Source: Odoribacter splanchnicus DSM 20712 (GTDB taxonomy: Bacteria; Bacteroidota; Bacteroidia; Bacteroidales; Marinifilaceae). Taken from it: a stretch of 64,000 bases of DNA. The stretch is from the NCBI RefSeq assembly GCF_000190535.1, contig NC_015160.1:3782001-3846000 (forward strand), in the 5' to 3' direction. This document shows positions 36,539-44,802 of the stretch, one piece after another. A program made the position numbers and the translations under genes. The notes beneath the pieces were generated by a model. It did not search any database. It had not been told where the DNA came from and worked only from the letters and a program-made list of their open reading frames with translations. How positions within the stretch are numbered: the stretch's first letter is position 1; every line of letters begins with the position of its first letter.

Positions 36539-37561
36539 ATGAAGATACGAATATTAGTCAGTCTGCTGGTGTTGACCCTGAGTTATTTTTTGTTCTCTTG
36601 TAAAGAAGGTGGCGGTGGCCGGCGGTCAGCTTTACCTCCTGTCAGCGGTTCTACGAATGAACTGCTCGTCGTTATGCCGAAAACTTTGTGGGAAGGTCAT
36701 GTCGGGGATACTATCAAGGAATTTTTCGGACAGCCTCAATTGGGCTTACCTCAGGGCGAACCGGTCTTTGATTTGATCAATCTTCCGCCTTCTAATTTCG
36801 AAAAAAATGTCCGTTTTCATCGGAATATACTGACTGTTTCGATTAAGGATAAAGTCGATACGGCTTCAATCGTGTTTCACGAGAGTCCCTGGGCTCGTTC
36901 TCAGAAGATTTTTCAAATCAGTGCACCGGATGTAGAGGCATTTTATAAAATCTTCAATGCCAATAAAAATAAAATGATGAACGTGTATCTCAAGGCAGAA
37001 CGTGACCGTTTGATCGAGGTATACAAGAAAATACCGGATACGAAGATATTCAATATGTTTAAGAATAAGTACGACCTCCTGTTGTATTGTCCCGGAGGAT
37101 ATTATATAAATAAAGATACTTCGAATTTTGTATGGATTTCTTCCGAGACCCGGGTCGATAGCAAGGGGATCATTTTTTTTGAAGAAAAATATGAACATGA
37201 AAGTCAGATGGATTACCAGATTATCCTGGACCGGATGAATGAAGAGTTGAAGAAATATATTCCTGGGCCCCGGGATAGTACCTGGATGGCTTTGGATCTG
37301 AAGACTCCGATGACTGCTGCTTTTTATAAATATGACGGAATTCATTATGCTTTGCTTATCAGAGGTTTGTGGACTGCCGAAAATGATTTTATGGGGGGGC
37401 CGTTTGTTTTGAATGTCGTATTGGATGAAAAGAATAGCCGTATTATCTATATGATGGGCTATGTATACGCTCCCGATGGTAAAAAACGGAATATGTTGAG
37501 ACAAGTGGAAAGTATTGTAAATTCTATGAAAATCGATTTCCCCGAGGAAGAAAAGAAATAA
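36539..37561 (+). CDS. DUF4837 family lipoprotein
   Basis: A 340-residue lipoprotein (signal LLVLTLSYFLFSC). It carries the blocks GSTNELLVVMPKTLWEGHVGDTIKEFFG and YSSEEGG-like RGLWTAENDFMGGPFVLNVVLDEKNSRIIYMMGYVYAPDGKKRNMLRQVE typical of the DUF4837 family. The function is unknown. The frame is open to 36515, but MKIRILV at 36539 starts a normal signal peptide and is chosen. It sits in the same run of envelope genes (33855-41848). Confidence 0.87.
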   Translation: MKIRILVSLLVLTLSYFLFSCKEGGGGRRSALPPVSGSTNELLVVMPKTLWEGHVGDTIKEFFGQPQLGLPQGEPVFDLINLPPSNFEKNVRFHRNILTVSIKDKVDTASIVFHESPWARSQKIFQISAPDVEAFYKIFNANKNKMMNVYLKAERDRLIEVYKKIPDTKIFNMFKNKYDLLLYCPGGYYINKDTSNFVWISSETRVDSKGIIFFEEKYEHESQMDYQIILDRMNEELKKYIPGPRDSTWMALDLKTPMTAAFYKYDGIHYALLIRGLWTAENDFMGGPFVLNVVLDEKNSRIIYMMGYVYAPDGKKRNMLRQVESIVNSMKIDFPEEEKK

Positions 37562-37568
37562 AGGGATA

Positions 37569-38735
37569 ATGAGAGAGTGCATTTTTTTTCTGTGTTTGTG
37601 GTGTGGAATAATCGGAGGGGCTGAAGCCGTTTCTCCGGGTATTCAGCATTTTGACCGATACCGGAGTTTGTTGGAAGGCAAAAAGGTCGGGATTGTGGCT
37701 AATCAGACTGCTGTGCTGGAAACCGGGGACGGATATAAGCATAGTGTCGATTTCCTGCGTGATCATCAGGTACAATTGATACGTATCTTTTGTCCGGAAC
37801 ATGGGTTCAGAGGAGATGCCGATGCTGGGGAAACGGTGGGTGATTACCGGGATCGGCAGACCGGTTTACCGGTCATTTCCTTATACGGAAAGAAGAAAAA
37901 ACCGAGTCCGGCGGATTTGCAGGGATTGGATGTGGTTGTTTTCGATATGCAGGATGTCGGTGTCCGTTTTTATACTTATCTCTCTACTTTACACTATGTG
38001 ATGGAGGCTTGTGCCGAGAATCAGGTTCCGCTTGTGGTTATGGACCGTCCGAATCCGAATGCTTTTTATGTAGACGGGCCTGTATTGGAAATGAAATACC
38101 GGTCTTTTGTCGGAATGCATCCGGTTCCTGTCGTTTATGGGATGACTATCGGTGAGTATGCCCGGATGATTAATGGAGAAGGTTGGTTGAAAGATAAAAA
38201 GAAATGTGATTTGACGGTGATTCCTTGTCAGGGATGGAATAGGAGTATGACGGTAGATTTACCCCGGAAACCTTCTCCCAATTTGCCCGATAAAGTGTCG
38301 GTCATGTTGTATCCTTCGGTTTGTTTTTTTGAAGGAACGGTAGTCAGTGAAGGGCGTGGGACCTATACTCCCTTTCAGGTATTCGGGCATCCCGAATTGA
38401 AAGGTATGCCTTATACTTTTGTACCCGAAAGTATTCCCGGTATGAGTAAAAATCCCAAATGCCTGGGATTGAAATGCTATGGCATGGACCTGAGGAATAA
38501 ATACGATGAGGTGAGAGAGGGACAACGGTTACGTGTGGATTGGTTACTATTGGCTTATCGGAATTATACCGGAAAAACTCCTTTTTTCACTTCTTTTTTC
38601 GAGAAATTGGCCGGGACAGATCGACTCAGAAAAGATATTGAGGCAGGTAAGAGCGAGCAGCAGATAAGAGCTGCCTGGCGTTTTCCATTGGAAGAGTTTC
38701 AGAAAATCAGAGAGAAGTATTTGATCTATAAATAA
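37569..38735 (+). CDS. namZ: Exo-beta-N-acetylmuramidase NamZ (DUF1343, GH171)
   Basis: A 388-residue exported enzyme with a short signal peptide (FFLCLWCGIIGGAEA). The family, formerly DUF1343, removes terminal N-acetylmuramic acid from peptidoglycan fragments. Diagnostic blocks are KKVGIVANQTAVL, FCPEHGFRGDADAGETVGDY, DLQGLDVVVFDMQDVGVRFYTYLSTLHYVMEA, MDRPNPNAFYVDGPVLE and LYPSVCFFEGTVVSEGRGTYTPFQVFG. The length is normal for the family. It begins 7 bp after the DUF4837 gene. It would work with other recycling enzymes to salvage cell-wall sugars. Confidence 0.9.
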   Translation: MRECIFFLCLWCGIIGGAEAVSPGIQHFDRYRSLLEGKKVGIVANQTAVLETGDGYKHSVDFLRDHQVQLIRIFCPEHGFRGDADAGETVGDYRDRQTGLPVISLYGKKKKPSPADLQGLDVVVFDMQDVGVRFYTYLSTLHYVMEACAENQVPLVVMDRPNPNAFYVDGPVLEMKYRSFVGMHPVPVVYGMTIGEYARMINGEGWLKDKKKCDLTVIPCQGWNRSMTVDLPRKPSPNLPDKVSVMLYPSVCFFEGTVVSEGRGTYTPFQVFGHPELKGMPYTFVPESIPGMSKNPKCLGLKCYGMDLRNKYDEVREGQRLRVDWLLLAYRNYTGKTPFFTSFFEKLAGTDRLRKDIEAGKSEQQIRAAWRFPLEEFQKIREKYLIYK

Positions 38736-38758
38736 ATTATTGAATTAGTGGATTGAAG

Positions 38759-41700
38759 ATGAAAAAGTCACTGGGAAAACGGGTGTTGAAATGGACTCTC
38801 TGGAGCCTGTTAGCTTTAGTGGTACTGATTTTGGTCGGTGTCACTATTGTTATTCATTTTATCTTTACCCCGGCAAAATTAACTCCTTTGGTAGAGAAGA
38901 CTGCAAAAGAATACCTGAATGCCGAGGTACATTTTGGAAATATTGAATTGACTTTTTTCTCTACTTTCCCGGATTTTGGAATTCAATTGGACGATGCTTC
39001 TGTTATTTCCGGGACATTCCGTGATAGTACGGCTAATAGCGAGCCGACCATGCAGGATTCCTTGATGAATATAAAATCTTGTCTGTTGACTATAAATCCG
39101 ATCGCTTACCTGACTAAGAACCGTATTGTGGTGAAGGATTTCGTATTGGAACAGCCGGAGATATATGCTTATGTAGATTCGGCCGGTGTTCCCAATTGGG
39201 ATATACTCCGGATAGCGGCAGATACGACTACTGTAGATACAACGATGGCGGATACCACTACTTTCGATTCGGGAATACGTTTGCGGAATGTTAGAATCCG
39301 GAATGGAAGGCTTGTTTTCGATGACCGGAATACGCGTTTGTATACCCGATTGACCGGAATAAACCTTGGAGTAGATGGCTATCTGGGTAAACGCCGTTCT
39401 CGGCTGAAACTGGATTTTTCAACTGAAAACGTATTGTTTTGGCAAGAAGGACAGTTGCTGGTCAACCGTTTGGCTTTCGGAATAGAAACCGGTATGAAAA
39501 TCAACCGGGATTCCTTATTATACACTTTGGAGAAAGCCGTAGTCGATGTAAACGGTATCCGTTTCGGAGCCGGAGGAACTTTAAGAGGAGATACCGTAAA
39601 TCATACTTTACTGGTGAATTTAAAGTATGGAATACATATTCCGACATTAAAGACACTATTGGACTTGGTGCCCGATACTATTCTGCATAAGACTGAAAAT
39701 GTGGAGGTGCGGGGAGATGTATTGTGCCAGGGAGAGATTAAAGGTATTTACGGTCAACAGAATATTCCCTTGCTGACTTCTGAATTTCGGATCAAAGATG
39801 GCTTTATCGCTTATCCCGGTATGCCTTCGAAAATCGATACCCTGAACGTAGATCTTTTTGCTTTGATCGATTTGCAGAAAGAACAGGAGTCTTATGTGAA
39901 TTTGCGGAATTTCTGTATGAAAGGTGGAGGTATCGATATCGATATGGCGGGCGATGCCGAACGCTTGTTGACAGCACCTACCCTGAAAGCTGAAGTAAAG
40001 GCTTTGGTGAATTTTGAAGAATTGACAAAAATCTTTCCCTTGGCGGATGGAATTACTTGCCGGGGTACGCTGAATACTTCTTTAAAAACGGATGTCCTGG
40101 TCGAAGATGTCCGGAATGCTGATTATGGGAAATTGAGAATCGGCGGGTGGTGTCAAATGAAGGATGTGAATATTTTTATCCCCAAGGATAGTATCGTTAT
40201 GAATGTTAAGTCGGCAGGACTGGTTTTTGCCGCTAACCGCAAGAATACGAAGTCTGTCCAGGGAACGGATTTATTGAACGGAGTGGTCGGTTATTCCGGA
40301 TTGGATATCCATGTCCGCAATAAGGTACGTTTGTTGATGGATACGACTTATCTGGCGCTGAGAACTTCGCCATTGAAAGATACTTCTGTAGTGGCTTCCA
40401 TGGGGGCTAACCTACATTTGGGACGGATGGTGTTTATCGTCCGTGATACTTTGCTGGTGGGGTTGAAACAGGCGAATGCTAAAGCTTCGCTGTTGCCCTC
40501 GAAGCGTAATAAAAAAGTTCCTCAGATCAATGCAGAACTGCAGGTGGATAGTTTGCGCTTGCGGGCTATGGGCAACCGTTTGAATTTTGCCAAGGCAGAG
40601 GTACAAGTCGAGGCTGTCCGGAGTAAACGTAATACGAAGATCTGGCTTCCGACAGGATACGTCGATTTTACCGGTCTAAGGGCTTATACGCCTTATTTTC
40701 CGGTGCGTATGCGGATGCCGGGTACCCGATTGAGATTCGACCGGAATGAAATTCAGCTGGATTCGGCCGTGCTGCATCTGGGGCGTTCGGATTTGCGGCT
40801 TACCGGAAATGTGACTAATCTGGCTAAGTCGTTTTTTAAGAAAGAAGAGCTGAAAGCTCAGTTGTTGGTTACTTCCGATAGAATAGATTGCAATCAGCTG
40901 ATGCGGGCGATGGAAAGAGGAACGGCCTATATGGAGAAGGTGAAAGCCGGTTTCCGGGATACGATTTCTACAGAAGTGGACGATATGGATGAAGTTCCTG
41001 TTGTCAGTGATACTACTGCTTTGGAAGGAAGTAATTGCTTGTTTGTGGTTCCTCCTGGTATCGACTTTACTTTCCAGACCGATATAAAGAAAGTATTGTT
41101 TGGAAAATTACAAATGGATAGTATTCATGGAGAAGTAGTTATGCGCAATCAATGCATCCAGCTATCGGATCTGGAATTACGTTCTTCGGCTGCCAATATG
41201 AGTACCACGGCTCTGTATCGGGCGACAGATACCACCAAGGCTTATGCCGGTTTTGCTTTGCAGATGCATGACATTCGGATCGATAGTCTGGTTGGACTGA
41301 TCCCTTCTTTAGATACGCTTTTCCCTATGCTGAGGTCGTTCGAGGGACTGGTGGATTTTCACATTGCTGCAGATTCGTGGCTGGATTCTGCCATGAACAT
41401 CGATTTGCCGACTCTAAGGGCTGCGGCTTATCTGGACGGCCGCGATCTGGTGCTGATGGATGGGGAGACTTTTGCTGAAATTTCGAAAATGCTGATGTTT
41501 AAGAATAAAAAGCGGAATATGATCGATAGTATTTCAGTAGATTTAATGGTGAAGGATGGGACGATCGAGATATTCCCTTTTCTGGTAGAAATCGACCGTT
41601 ATAAGGCTGCTGTCGGCGGACAACACAATATCGATATGACTTTTAAATATCATATCTCTATCCTGAAATCACCTTTGCCTTTCCGGGCCGGTGTGGATAT

Positions 41701-41848
41701 TTCAGGGAATCTCGATAAGATGAAGTTCCGTATTACGAAAGCGAAATACAAGGATCTTTTTATCCCTTCGCGAAAAGCTAAAGTCGATAGTACACAATTG
41801 AACCTCCGGCAACGAATGCGCACGATATTAAAAGAAGGAAAAGGATAG
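38759..41848 (+). CDS. AsmA-family protein
   Basis: A 1029-residue protein anchored by one N-terminal helix (WTLWSLLALVVLILVGVTIVIHFIF). An AsmA N-terminal region follows (PLVEKTAKEYLNAEVHFGNIELTFFSTFPDFGIQLDDASV), then a very long repetitive beta region and the AsmA-like C-terminal domain. AsmA/TamB-like proteins bridge the periplasm and are thought to conduct lipids to the outer membrane. The TTG at 38753 is in frame, but the ATG at 38759 (MKKSLGK) is the likely start. It is the last gene of this group; a bidirectional terminator follows. Confidence 0.87.
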   Translation: MKKSLGKRVLKWTLWSLLALVVLILVGVTIVIHFIFTPAKLTPLVEKTAKEYLNAEVHFGNIELTFFSTFPDFGIQLDDASVISGTFRDSTANSEPTMQDSLMNIKSCLLTINPIAYLTKNRIVVKDFVLEQPEIYAYVDSAGVPNWDILRIAADTTTVDTTMADTTTFDSGIRLRNVRIRNGRLVFDDRNTRLYTRLTGINLGVDGYLGKRRSRLKLDFSTENVLFWQEGQLLVNRLAFGIETGMKINRDSLLYTLEKAVVDVNGIRFGAGGTLRGDTVNHTLLVNLKYGIHIPTLKTLLDLVPDTILHKTENVEVRGDVLCQGEIKGIYGQQNIPLLTSEFRIKDGFIAYPGMPSKIDTLNVDLFALIDLQKEQESYVNLRNFCMKGGGIDIDMAGDAERLLTAPTLKAEVKALVNFEELTKIFPLADGITCRGTLNTSLKTDVLVEDVRNADYGKLRIGGWCQMKDVNIFIPKDSIVMNVKSAGLVFAANRKNTKSVQGTDLLNGVVGYSGLDIHVRNKVRLLMDTTYLALRTSPLKDTSVVASMGANLHLGRMVFIVRDTLLVGLKQANAKASLLPSKRNKKVPQINAELQVDSLRLRAMGNRLNFAKAEVQVEAVRSKRNTKIWLPTGYVDFTGLRAYTPYFPVRMRMPGTRLRFDRNEIQLDSAVLHLGRSDLRLTGNVTNLAKSFFKKEELKAQLLVTSDRIDCNQLMRAMERGTAYMEKVKAGFRDTISTEVDDMDEVPVVSDTTALEGSNCLFVVPPGIDFTFQTDIKKVLFGKLQMDSIHGEVVMRNQCIQLSDLELRSSAANMSTTALYRATDTTKAYAGFALQMHDIRIDSLVGLIPSLDTLFPMLRSFEGLVDFHIAADSWLDSAMNIDLPTLRAAAYLDGRDLVLMDGETFAEISKMLMFKNKKRNMIDSISVDLMVKDGTIEIFPFLVEIDRYKAAVGGQHNIDMTFKYHISILKSPLPFRAGVDISGNLDKMKFRITKAKYKDLFIPSRKAKVDSTQLNLRQRMRTILKEGKG

Positions 41849-41942
41849 AAAAAATGTTCGATTAAATCAGTCGAAAATTTATAAAGTCCATAAAGTTTAT
41901 AAATTTTTATAAATCCTTCCATATCTTACCACAATAATAAGA

Positions 41943-41991
41943 AAGAGGGTGACTTATCTGTCATCTGACTTTTTAGTTACCCTCTTCGTTT
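41943..41991. terminator. Bidirectional terminator after asmA-like gene
   Basis: AAGAGGGT (41943-41950) pairs with ACCCTCTT (41979-41986), with TTTT immediately downstream at 41989-41991. It overlaps the left 62-bp direct repeat by two bases. It was probably the original shared terminator of asmA and purM before the toxin cassette was inserted. Confidence 0.65.
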
Positions 41992-42046
41992 TATATATAA
42001 AATTTACGAATCAAACCTACCGTTCAGTATATAAATTTCCCGAATT
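41985..42046. repeat. Left copy of 62-bp direct repeat (purM 3' end duplicate)
   Basis: Identical at 61 of 62 positions to 42844-42905, exactly 859 bp further on. The only difference is A at 42033 versus G at 42892. Read on the minus strand, this copy encodes the last residues of PurM, FGKFIY and the TGA stop, with a synonymous change, but the codons before it are not those of purM. This is the junction expected when a DNA segment integrates at the 3' end of a gene. Confidence 0.92.
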
Positions 42047-42102
42047 GACAGAGTAGACGATTTTGTAGTTTTATAAAAAAGAAAAACAGGCTGAATAAAC
42101 AT

Positions 42103-42134
42103 ATTGTCTAACTGTCAGATAATTCTTATATTTG
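42103..42134 (+). promoter_or_regulatory. Promoter of the MNT-HEPN module
   Basis: TATATTTG at 42127-42134 is a perfect -7 box. ATTG at 42103-42106 lies 20 bases upstream, in the normal -33 position (three of four bases of TTTG). The ATG follows at 42159. Confidence 0.6.
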
Positions 42135-42158
42135 TGAATATGAACCAGATGATATTTT

Positions 42159-42452
42159 ATGAAATCTATCAATGAATATATACAACTACTGGCAGTCTAC
42201 ATGCAAACCCATGCTTCTGTTTATCACATTAAACGCATGGGGATATTTGGGAGTGTTGCCAGGGGTGAACAGACTGAAAATAGTGACATTGATATTTGCT
42301 ATGAAGGAGAGGCGCCTACGTTGTTTACATTAGTTCGTATCAAATATGAATTAGAAGCTTTATTGGGACGTCCGGTAGATTTGGTTCGTGTGCGTGAAAA
42401 AATGGATGAGGTATTAAAGCAAACCATTCAAGAGGAAGCTATTTATGTATGA
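42159..42452 (+). CDS. mntA: MNT nucleotidyltransferase antitoxin
   Basis: A 97-residue minimal nucleotidyltransferase. The polymerase-beta signature is GSVARGEQTENSDIDI, giving Gly31-Ser32 and the catalytic pair Asp43 and Asp45. In HEPN/MNT modules this enzyme AMPylates its partner toxin to silence it. The gene overlaps the HEPN gene by 8 bp, which keeps their synthesis coupled. It lies inside a cassette bounded by 62-bp direct repeats, so it was probably gained as a unit. Confidence 0.9.
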   Translation: MKSINEYIQLLAVYMQTHASVYHIKRMGIFGSVARGEQTENSDIDICYEGEAPTLFTLVRIKYELEALLGRPVDLVRVREKMDEVLKQTIQEEAIYV

Positions 42453-42816
42453 TGTAAAAGTTTTGCATTTGCTTGACAAAGTGATAGAATCTCTGGAAGT
42501 CATTCAGCAACGAACTGAAAATATTCATTGTACTAATGATTTTCTGGATTCTGCTACAGGAACTTTATTACTGGATGGAGTTTGTATGAAATTGATTGCT
42601 ACTGGTGAAAGTATAAAGAATCTGGATAAATTAACAGCAGGCAATTTGCTCATTTATTACCCACAAATACCATGGCGTGAAGTGATGGGAATGCGTGATA
42701 TAATTGTACATCACTATTTTGAAGTGGATGCAGATGTTATTTTTAATACAGTAAAGGAGAATATTCCGTTATTAATGGATACTTTGCTGCAAATGCGGGA
42801 AGATTTGAAGGAATGA
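42445..42816 (+). CDS. hepT: HEPN (HepT-like) ribonuclease toxin
   Basis: A 123-residue HEPN-domain protein (the former DUF86 type). The RNase motif R-x4-H-x-Y is present as RDIIVHHY (Arg84, His89, Tyr91). Tyr91 is the kind of residue AMPylated by the MNT partner. The toxin would cleave RNA when not neutralised. It overlaps the antitoxin gene by 8 bp and ends 3 bases before a strong terminator. Length and motif positions are normal, so the module looks intact. Confidence 0.9.
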   Translation: MYDVKVLHLLDKVIESLEVIQQRTENIHCTNDFLDSATGTLLLDGVCMKLIATGESIKNLDKLTAGNLLIYYPQIPWREVMGMRDIIVHHYFEVDADVIFNTVKENIPLLMDTLLQMREDLKE

Positions 42817-42818
42817 TA

Positions 42819-42851
42819 AAAGGATGCTCCAGAAGGGCATCCTTTCGTTTT
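42819..42851. terminator. Bidirectional terminator after the HEPN gene
   Basis: AAAGGATGC (42819-42827) pairs with GCATCCTTT (42837-42845), followed by CGTTTT. The A-run on the left also gives a T-run on the minus strand, so it can end purM transcripts too. It replaces the terminator at 41943, which the cassette displaced. Confidence 0.85.
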
Positions 42852-42905
42852 ATATATAAAATTTACGAATCAAACCTACCGTTCAGTATATGAATTTCCC
42901 GAATT
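42844..42905. repeat. Right copy of 62-bp direct repeat, includes purM 3' end
   Basis: This partner of 41985-42046 contains the true last codons and stop of purM (42883-42905) plus 39 bp beyond. Together the two copies bracket the 42047-42843 segment holding the MNT-HEPN genes, with no integrase or transposase inside. Confidence 0.92.
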
Positions 42906-44061
42906 CGCTGAGTATGGTAAGCTTATTTCCTTCGCCTTCGTCATTGTCGTAGCAACGACCGACGATTTGGGCATCGATATTGAAACTCTTTGAGATAGCG
43001 ATAATTTCTTCTGCCAATTCCTCGTCGACATAAACTTCCATACGATGACCCATGTTGAACACTTTGTACATTTCCTCCCAAGGCGTACCCGATTGTTCCT
43101 GGATTAACCGGAATAAAGGAGGTACGGGGAAAAGATTGTCTTTTACAATATGCATATTCTCGACAAAATTCATCACTTTAGTCTGGGCTCCTCCTGAACA
43201 GTGAATCATCCCATGAATCTGGTAACGGTATTTGTCCAGAATTTGTTTTATTACCGGAGCGTAAGTACGGGTCGGAGATAAAACCAATTTTCCTGCATTC
43301 ATACCTACTCCCTCGACACAGTCCGTCAATAGGCATTTCCCTGCATATACTAATTCTTCCGGTACATTATTGTCATAACTTTCGGGGTATTTTTGAGCCA
43401 GATATTTTGCAAATACATCATGACGGGCCGAAGTCAAGCCATTAGAACCCATTCCGCCGTTATATTCGGTTTCATAAGTAGCCTGTCCGTACGAAGAAAG
43501 GCCTATAATGACATCTCCCGGGCGAATGTTGGCGTTGTCGATGACATCTTTCCGTTTCATCCGGCAAGTAACTGTTGAATCTACAATGATCGTGCGTACC
43601 AGATCACCGACATCGGCTGTCTCCCCACCTGTAGAATAGATGCTTACACCTAGTTTCCGGTATTCTTCCAGTAATTCTTCTGTTCCATTGATAATGGCAG
43701 CAATGACTTCTCCCGGGATCAGGTTTTTATTCCGGCCGATCGTGGAAGATAACAGAATATTGTCTACTGCACCGACACATAAAAGGTCGTCTATGTTCAT
43801 AATCAGTGCATCCTGGGCAATTCCTTTCCAAACGGAGAGATCTCCGGTCTCTTTCCAATACATATAGGCTAACGAAGACTTTGTTCCTGCTCCGTCTGCA
43901 TGCATGATGTTGCAATAAGCTTCATCTCCTCCCAGATAATCCGGTACGATTTTGCAAAAAGCCCGGGGGAATACTCCTTTGTCGATGTTTTTTATCGCAT
44001 TGTGGACGTCTTCCTTGGAAGCTGACACACCACGTTTGTTATATCTTTCGTCTTTTCTCAT
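42883..44061 (-). CDS. purM: Phosphoribosylformylglycinamidine cyclo-ligase (AIR synthase)
   Basis: A 392-residue PurM-family enzyme of purine synthesis that closes the imidazole ring of AIR using ATP. Visible are DEAYCNIMHADGAGTKSSLAYMYW (ATP/Mg site), MNIDDLLCVGAV, YSTGGETADVGDLVRTIIVD (the conserved GGETA) and GDVIIGLSSYGQATYE. It is longer than the E. coli type, as is usual for the Bacteroidetes form. Its last seven codons plus downstream DNA are duplicated at 41985. A TAAGTTTG promoter box lies at 44142-44149. Confidence 0.9.
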   Translation of the reverse strand: MRKDERYNKRGVSASKEDVHNAIKNIDKGVFPRAFCKIVPDYLGGDEAYCNIMHADGAGTKSSLAYMYWKETGDLSVWKGIAQDALIMNIDDLLCVGAVDNILLSSTIGRNKNLIPGEVIAAIINGTEELLEEYRKLGVSIYSTGGETADVGDLVRTIIVDSTVTCRMKRKDVIDNANIRPGDVIIGLSSYGQATYETEYNGGMGSNGLTSARHDVFAKYLAQKYPESYDNNVPEELVYAGKCLLTDCVEGVGMNAGKLVLSPTRTYAPVIKQILDKYRYQIHGMIHCSGGAQTKVMNFVENMHIVKDNLFPVPPLFRLIQEQSGTPWEEMYKVFNMGHRMEVYVDEELAEEIIAISKSFNIDAQIVGRCYDNDEGEGNKLTILSEFGKFIY

Positions 44062-44074
44062 AATAGATGAGTTG

Positions 44075-44119
44075 CTAAATTACTGAATCACGAAATTACC
44101 GGATGATCAAATGACCCGA
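44075..44119. repeat. Heptamer-like repeat upstream of purM
   Basis: The gap holds AAATTAC, TGAATCA, CGAAATTAC, CGGATGATCAAATGA, which looks like a decayed series of 7-base units related to ATTACGA. It lies in the 5' untranslated region of purM. Weak evidence on its own; stronger in light of similar repeats elsewhere in the window. Confidence 0.4.
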
Positions 44120-44141
44120 TCTCTGTCGTTTTTAGAAGTTG

Positions 44142-44149
44142 CAAACTTA
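44142..44149 (-). promoter_or_regulatory. Promoter -7 box of purM
   Basis: The minus strand reads TAAGTTTG, fitting TAnnTTTG, about 80 bases before the purM start. A clear -33 TTTG at the right distance is not seen. Confidence 0.45.
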
Positions 44150-44207
44150 CACAAAACAAATGAATTTATCAATGTGCATGAGTGATGTATTGACTTCCTG
44201 ATGAAGA

Positions 44208-44474
44208 TTATCTGATGAAGGTCCGGTGAATAAGAGCGTAGAGCCGCCACCAGATTACGAGGAGTAAGCCGATTGTAATCAGCATACTGACGGTTTTGCC
44301 GGTATGCAAAAAATAACCCACGGTAAAGGCAATACCTTCGACTCCATTCCAAGGGTTCATGGCTACCCAGGTGTAACGGTAATTACTGGCTACCGCACTC
44401 ATAGACAGAGCCGAGCAGGCAACGAGCAAAATGATGAAGGAAATAATCAGAATCAGTATGTTTTTATTTTTCAT
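44208..44474 (-). CDS. Small two-helix membrane protein
   Basis: An 88-residue hypothetical protein with hydrophobic segments ILILIISFIILLVACSALSM and SMLITIGLLLVIWWRLYALI, so probably an inner-membrane hairpin. The central loop (NYRYTWVAMNPWNGVEGIAFTVGYFLHTGKTV) is aromatic. The ATG at 44474 is chosen over 44501 because a TACCTTTG promoter box covers 44499-44506. I do not recognise a family. The Cys in the first helix (LLVAC) could be a lipobox, giving a lipoprotein instead. Confidence 0.65.
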   Translation of the reverse strand: MKNKNILILIISFIILLVACSALSMSAVASNYRYTWVAMNPWNGVEGIAFTVGYFLHTGKTVSMLITIGLLLVIWWRLYALIHRTFIR

Positions 44475-44498
44475 GATTGCAGTATAATGTATTGAATA

Positions 44499-44506
44499 CA
44501 AAGGTA
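44499..44506 (-). promoter_or_regulatory. Promoter -7 box of the small membrane protein gene
   Basis: The minus strand reads TACCTTTG (fits TAnnTTTG), 25 bases before the ATG at 44474. It supports the shorter start. Confidence 0.5.
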
Positions 44507-44529
44507 AGTAATTTAAAGAAAATATTTCT

Positions 44530-44796
44530 GAAGCAGGAAAAAAAGAAACCGGAAATTATTCCGGTTCCTTTCGTATGTATCTGTACGATACTATTGGTTG
44601 GGTTAGTTTAGCATATTCCTTTGTCGTTTAACGTACATTAAGTTTGTGGATACCTGCGGGTACCGTTCTTTTTTCCTTTTCTCCCAATTTATGGTATGTT
44701 TTATCTGTGAAATAAACGTAAAGCAATTTTAAAAGTTTCCATATTGCGGTAAAAATTCAACTTTATTTTTCAATTTTCGTATAATCCCCAAAAATA
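44530..44796 (-). ncRNA. Candidate small RNA between promoter-like box and terminator
   Basis: The 301-bp gap 44502-44802 holds no protein gene. On the minus strand a TATTTTTG box (44796-44789) lies at one end. At the other end is a hairpin, AACCGGAA (44547-44554) with TTCCGGTT (44559-44566) extended by AAAG/CTTT, followed by a seven-T run (44538-44544 complement). The terminator points to a transcript that no known gene on that strand explains. About 240 nt would be made. No Rfam family recognised; it could also be just leftover signals. Confidence 0.35.
44541..44571 (-). terminator. Orphan intrinsic terminator
   Basis: An 8-bp perfect stem with a 4-bp outer extension and a T-rich tail on the minus strand, located between the divergent genes at 44474 (-) and 44803 (+). 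No annotated gene on the minus strand ends here. Confidence 0.65.
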
Positions 44797-44802
44797 AAAC
44801 TG

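Noticed and set aside
41985..42905. Insertion sequence or integrative element with its own recombinase
   Set aside because: The 859-bp unit contains only MNT and HEPN; no transposase, integrase or terminal inverted repeats were found.
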